A stretch of DNA of 6,716 nt from DATLTV01 sp035533375 (GTDB lineage Bacteria; Patescibacteriota; Minisyncoccia; UBA6257; 2-01-FULL-56-20). The notes beneath the pieces are model-generated. The model was given only the letters and a program-made list of their open reading frames with translations. It was not told the DNA's origin and searched no databases. Shown in pieces: positions 4,155 through 6,716 of this stretch. The stretch is from assembly GCA_035533375.1 (NCBI GenBank), contig DATLTV010000002.1, positions 1 through 6,716 on the forward strand. The letters run 5' to 3'. The first letter of the stretch is position 1, and every line of letters begins with the position of its first letter. Position numbers and translations under genes: made by a program.

Positions 4155-5963
4155 ATGCATAAATTACGGAACATCGCGATCATCGCGCACGTCGATCACG
4201 GAAAGACGACGCTTGTCGACGCCCTGCTCAAGCAGTCGGTGGATTTCAAGCTCAAAAGTGACGCCGTGCAGGAGCTCATCATGGACTCGAACGAGCTCGA
4301 AAAAGAGCGCGGTATCACGATTTTTTCGAAGAATGCCGCGATCAGATACAAGGATCTGAAGGTAAATATAGTGGATACCCCCGGACACGCCGATTTCGGC
4401 GGCGAGGTCGAACGCATCATGCGTATGGTACAGGGCGCATTACTTTTGATCGACGCAAAGGAAGGCCCGATGCCGCAGACGAAGTTCGTTTTGCGGAAAG
4501 CAATTCAAGCGGGGCACAAAATAATCGTCGTCATCAATAAGATCGACAAGCCCGACGCGCGGCCGGAGTGGGCGCTGAACGCCGCATTCGACCTTTTCAT
4601 CGAGCTCGGCGCTTCGGACGAGCAGAGCGAGTTTCCGGTCATTTATGCTTCCGCGAAGCAGGGGAAGGCCGGCCTCAAACCGGATCTTGCGGCGATGACG
4701 AATGTCCAACCGCTTTTCGAAACGATCGCATCCTATATTCCGGAGCCGACGGCCGACGAGACAAAGCCGCTTCAAATGCTTACCGTGAATCTCGCCTATG
4801 ACAATTACAAAGGAAAGGTGGCAGTGGGATCCGTCGTCGCGGGGAAGATCAAAAAGAATATGACCGCCGCGCACATCGACCGCAAAGGGAATATAAAACC
4901 CGCGAAGATCACCTCGGTCATGGTGTTCGACGGGCTCGCGCGGGTGGAGGTGGATGAAGCGGTCGCGGGTGACATCGCTGCGGTCGCGGGCATTCCGGAC
5001 ATCTCGATCGGCGAAACAATCGCGGATGCGGAGCACCCCGTGGCGCTTCCCGTGATCGAGATCGAAGAGCCAACGATCAAAATGACCTTCGCCGTGAATA
5101 CGTCGCCGTTCCGCGGGCGGGAAGGAAAGCTCACCACGTCGCGGAACATCAAAGAGCGCCTCGAAAAGGAGATCGAAACGGACGTCGCGCTTTCGGTCAC
5201 GCCCACGGAGACCGCCGACCGCTGGGTCGTCGCCGGCCGTGGCGAGCTGCACCTCGCGATCCTCATCGAAAAAATGCGGCGCGAAGGATACGAGCTCGAG
5301 GTCTCGAAGCCGCAGGTCATTTTCAAGGAAATAGACGGGAAAAAACTCGAGCCGATGGAACTTGTTTCCGTGGAAGTTCCGGAGGAGCACATGGGCACGG
5401 TGATCGAGATGATGGGCAAGCGCCTGGGCGTCGTGAAAAATATGAAGATCGACCGCAATATCGCGTTCATGGATTTCGAGATTCCGACGCGCGGCCTCAT
5501 CGGCATCCGCAACAAATTCCTCACGGCGACGAAAGGCACGGGCATCATGAACAGCATTTTTCTCGGCTACGAAGCGTATAAAGGCGATATCACCGCAATC
5601 CCGCACGGCTCGATCGTCGCGACCGAAGCGGGCGTTTCGAACAATTACGGCTTGGTCACGGCGCAGGGGCGCGGAAAATTATTCATGAGTGCGGGCGTCC
5701 CGGTCTACGAAGGCATGGTGGTGGGCGAAAACGCGAAAGAAGGAGACGTGCTGGTACACGTCGCGCGCGAAAAGCAGCTTACGAACTTCCGCGCGAAGAA
5801 CGAAGGCCTCGCCGACCAGTTGGAAACCCCGGTCACGCTCTCGCTCGAGGACGCGCTCGATTACATCAACGAAGAAGAGCTTGTCGAAATGACGCCACAG
5901 AGCATCCGTATCAGAAAAAAATATCTGAACGAGAACGACCGCAAGCGGGCGAAGAAAGAATAG
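4155..5963 (+). CDS. typA: Translational GTPase TypA/BipA
   Basis: This complete 602-residue protein matches the family's usual length of about 600. The G domain carries G1 AHVDHGKT (11-18), switch I ERGITI (51-56) with T55, G3 DTPGH (74-78), G4 NKID (128-131) and G5 SAK (166-168). The beta-barrel domain II, EF-G-like domains III (GRGELHLAILIE, about 362-373) and V (GLIGIRNKFLT, about 446-456), and the TypA-specific C-terminal domain follow. That last domain has the diagnostic stretches NYGLVTAQGRGKLF, MVVGENAKEGD and KQLTNFRAK. TypA is a ribosome-binding GTPase implicated in 50S assembly and stress or cold adaptation. The frame is open upstream to 4053, but MHKLRNIAIIAHVDHGK at 4155 is the canonical terminus and follows a good promoter. 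There is no Shine-Dalgarno. It appears monocistronic, with a hairpin terminator after the stop. Confidence 0.98.
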   Translation: MHKLRNIAIIAHVDHGKTTLVDALLKQSVDFKLKSDAVQELIMDSNELEKERGITIFSKNAAIRYKDLKVNIVDTPGHADFGGEVERIMRMVQGALLLIDAKEGPMPQTKFVLRKAIQAGHKIIVVINKIDKPDARPEWALNAAFDLFIELGASDEQSEFPVIYASAKQGKAGLKPDLAAMTNVQPLFETIASYIPEPTADETKPLQMLTVNLAYDNYKGKVAVGSVVAGKIKKNMTAAHIDRKGNIKPAKITSVMVFDGLARVEVDEAVAGDIAAVAGIPDISIGETIADAEHPVALPVIEIEEPTIKMTFAVNTSPFRGREGKLTTSRNIKERLEKEIETDVALSVTPTETADRWVVAGRGELHLAILIEKMRREGYELEVSKPQVIFKEIDGKKLEPMELVSVEVPEEHMGTVIEMMGKRLGVVKNMKIDRNIAFMDFEIPTRGLIGIRNKFLTATKGTGIMNSIFLGYEAYKGDITAIPHGSIVATEAGVSNNYGLVTAQGRGKLFMSAGVPVYEGMVVGENAKEGDVLVHVAREKQLTNFRAKNEGLADQLETPVTLSLEDALDYINEEELVEMTPQSIRIRKKYLNENDRKRAKKE

Positions 5964-5985
5964 ACATAAAGCTCGTTGGCTCGTT

Positions 5986-6020
5986 AGCGCCCGAAATCAT
6001 GCTATGGATTTCGGGCGTTT
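5986..6020 (+). terminator. Candidate terminator after typA, flanked by GCTCGTTAG repeats
   Basis: CGCCCGAAATC (5988-5998) and GATTTCGGGCG (6007-6017) form a perfect 11-bp stem with loop ATGCTATG, followed by TTT only. It begins 25 bp after the typA stop, where a terminator is expected. GCTCGTTAG flanks the stem as a direct repeat (5979-5987 and 6022-6030), and GCTCGTTGG is a third near-copy (5971-5979). The short T run and the direct repeats leave open that this is an inserted palindromic element acting as a terminator. Confidence 0.6.
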
Positions 6021-6072
6021 AGCTCGTTAGCAAATCAATCTGCCCTACGTATCCTTCCCGGACACTCATCTA

Positions 6073-6081
6073 TGTTATAAT
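6073..6081 (+). promoter_or_regulatory. Extended -10 promoter giving a near-leaderless transcript
   Basis: TGTTATAAT contains a perfect TATAAT (6076-6081) preceded by TG (6073-6074); no good -35 is visible. Initiation 7 nt beyond the -10 would fall on A6088, two bases before the ATG at 6090. The downstream pair of small genes would therefore be translated from an essentially leaderless mRNA. Confidence 0.65.
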
Positions 6082-6089
6082 AATCCCAT

Positions 6090-6404
6090 ATGATCATCGC
6101 GCTTCTTTTGGCACAGACGATATTCTACTTTGTGGTTTCGCTCGCGATCATCGTCGTGGGCATCCTTTGCGCCGTGGTCGCGTACCACCTGATCCACATC
6201 GCGAAAGAACTTGAGGTCTTGTCGCAGAATCTGACCGACGCTTCAAGCGATGCGATCGAGCGGGTGAACGACGTGATCGACCGGCTTTCGGCACTGCCCA
6301 TCCTTTCGTATTTTTTGCGGCGGCGTGCGCCGAAGAACGGTGCCTCGCGCCGCTACGAGGAAAAAGGTCGCACACATAAACACATCCAACATGAAGAAAA
6401 ATAA
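6090..6404 (+). CDS. Small membrane protein, YtxG/DUF948-like
   Basis: This 104-residue protein has one hydrophobic helix near the N-terminus (about 10-33, IFYFVVSLAIIVVGILCAVVAY). An amphipathic, probably coiled-coil segment (about 34-68, HIAKELEVLSQNLTDASSDA and on) follows, then a basic tail rich in Arg, Lys and His (about 75-104). This layout, a single membrane helix followed by heptad-like HIAKELEVL/IERVNDVIDRL, is that of DUF948 (YtxG-like) proteins. The adjoining YtxH-like gene strengthens that reading, because ytxG and ytxH are neighbours in Bacillus. Function is unknown beyond association with the envelope and, in Bacillus, general stress. The ATG at 6090 lies 9 bases after a perfect TATAAT, so the gene is probably leaderless. 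Its stop overlaps the next start by 14 bp, implying translational coupling. Confidence 0.75.
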   Translation: MIIALLLAQTIFYFVVSLAIIVVGILCAVVAYHLIHIAKELEVLSQNLTDASSDAIERVNDVIDRLSALPILSYFLRRRAPKNGASRRYEEKGRTHKHIQHEEK

Positions 6405-6716
6405 TAACGGAGCGAAGATTGTCGAAGGCGCACTCGTGGGCGCGGCGCTTGCGGTTGCGGCAGGCATGTTCCTGAAATCGAAGGCCGGCAGAAAAGCCGA
6501 ACGGAAGACCAAGGTCGCAACGGCCAAGTTTTATCGCCAGATCTCGCCGGAGGTGAAAAAACTCCGAAGCGTAGGCGAAAAGCAGCTGCATGCATTCGCG
6601 GCGAAGAACGCGAAGAATTTTGCGAAAGCAAAAAAGCTTTCCGCGGCGGAGGAACGGGCACTTACGGCCGAAGCGAAGCATTCCTGGCGGCACGTCAAGA
6701 AGTACCTGCCGAAGCA
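6391..6716 (+). CDS. YtxH-like protein, 3'-truncated by window edge
   Basis: The first 108 residues are visible and the frame is open to the end of the window. MKKNNNGAKI is followed by a small-residue-rich hydrophobic helix (about 11-28, VEGALVGAALAVAAGMFL), then KSKAGRKAERKT, which resembles the YtxH-domain pattern of a glycine/alanine helix followed by K-S/-x-G-R/K. The rest (about 40-108) is strongly basic and helical, with KVATAKFYRQISPEVKKLRS and FAAKNAKNFAKAKKLS. The frame begins 14 bp inside the upstream gene and has no ribosome-binding site of its own, so it is likely co-transcribed and coupled. It is probably a membrane-tethered protein with a basic cytoplasmic tail. The basic region could touch nucleic acid or the membrane surface, but nothing in the sequence fixes that. 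Confidence 0.7.
   Translation, partial: MKKNNNGAKIVEGALVGAALAVAAGMFLKSKAGRKAERKTKVATAKFYRQISPEVKKLRSVGEKQLHAFAAKNAKNFAKAKKLSAAEERALTAEAKHSWRHVKKYLPK

Noticed and set aside
4440..5606. Minus-strand open frame of 388 codons opposite typA
   Set aside because: The translation is Arg/His/Asp-rich with no domain, and the plus strand encodes an unambiguous full-length TypA.
1..6716. A novel defence, mobile or biosynthetic system
   Set aside because: Every long gene belongs to a familiar family (S41, bL9, bL27, DEDDy exonuclease, GH18, TypA, YtxG/YtxH-like). They do not form an operon, and there is no partner set around the nuclease.

Overview
The window looks like a piece of a chromosome from a Candidate Phyla Radiation (Patescibacteria) bacterium, most likely a Parcubacteria-type lineage. 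This is inferred from gene content and style, not from a marker-gene tree. The clues are single housekeeping genes scattered without large operons, a stand-alone DEDDy exonuclease of the PolB-exonuclease-like family, a YtxG/YtxH-like small-protein pair, start codons almost entirely without Shine-Dalgarno sequences, extended -10 promoters very close to start codons, and many palindromic intergenic elements. The standard code fits, since TGA is not read as sense in any recognised gene. The presence of bL9 argues mildly against lineages reported to lack it.

Layout. Positions 2-502 (+) hold the C-terminal part of an S41 (C-terminal-processing) serine protease with its Ser/Lys dyad. An AT-rich, strongly palindromic spacer leads into rplI (bL9, 635-1084 +). 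rplI converges tail-to-tail with rpmA (bL27, 1062-1334 -) and overlaps it by 23 bp; the apparent rpmA terminator lies inside rplI. A compact divergent promoter region separates rpmA from a DEDDy 3'-5' exonuclease gene (1487-2206 +). This gene is bracketed by two directly oriented relatives of a TTGTCATC-ended palindromic element. A further palindrome, a 52-residue membrane protein gene (2349-2507 +) and a third TTGTCATC-ended inverted repeat follow.

A secreted GH18 (chitinase/YaaH-like) protein is encoded on the minus strand (2644-3825). The 329-bp divergent spacer after it contains a perfect 44-bp palindrome, promoters for both sides and a terminator-like hairpin directly in front of the typA start. 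typA/bipA (4155-5963 +) is complete. After its terminator come a near-leaderless small membrane protein gene (6090-6404 +) and an overlapping YtxH-like gene that runs off the window (6391-6716 +).

Functionally the window mixes ribosome components (bL9, bL27), a ribosome-associated GTPase (TypA), envelope proteins (S41 protease, GH18, YtxG/YtxH-like) and a nuclease. I see no defence island, biosynthetic cluster, CRISPR array, RNA gene or transposase. The unusual content is regulatory and structural: the intergenic palindromes, the terminator embedded in a coding region and the leaderless starts. I do not find a convincing undescribed multi-gene system.
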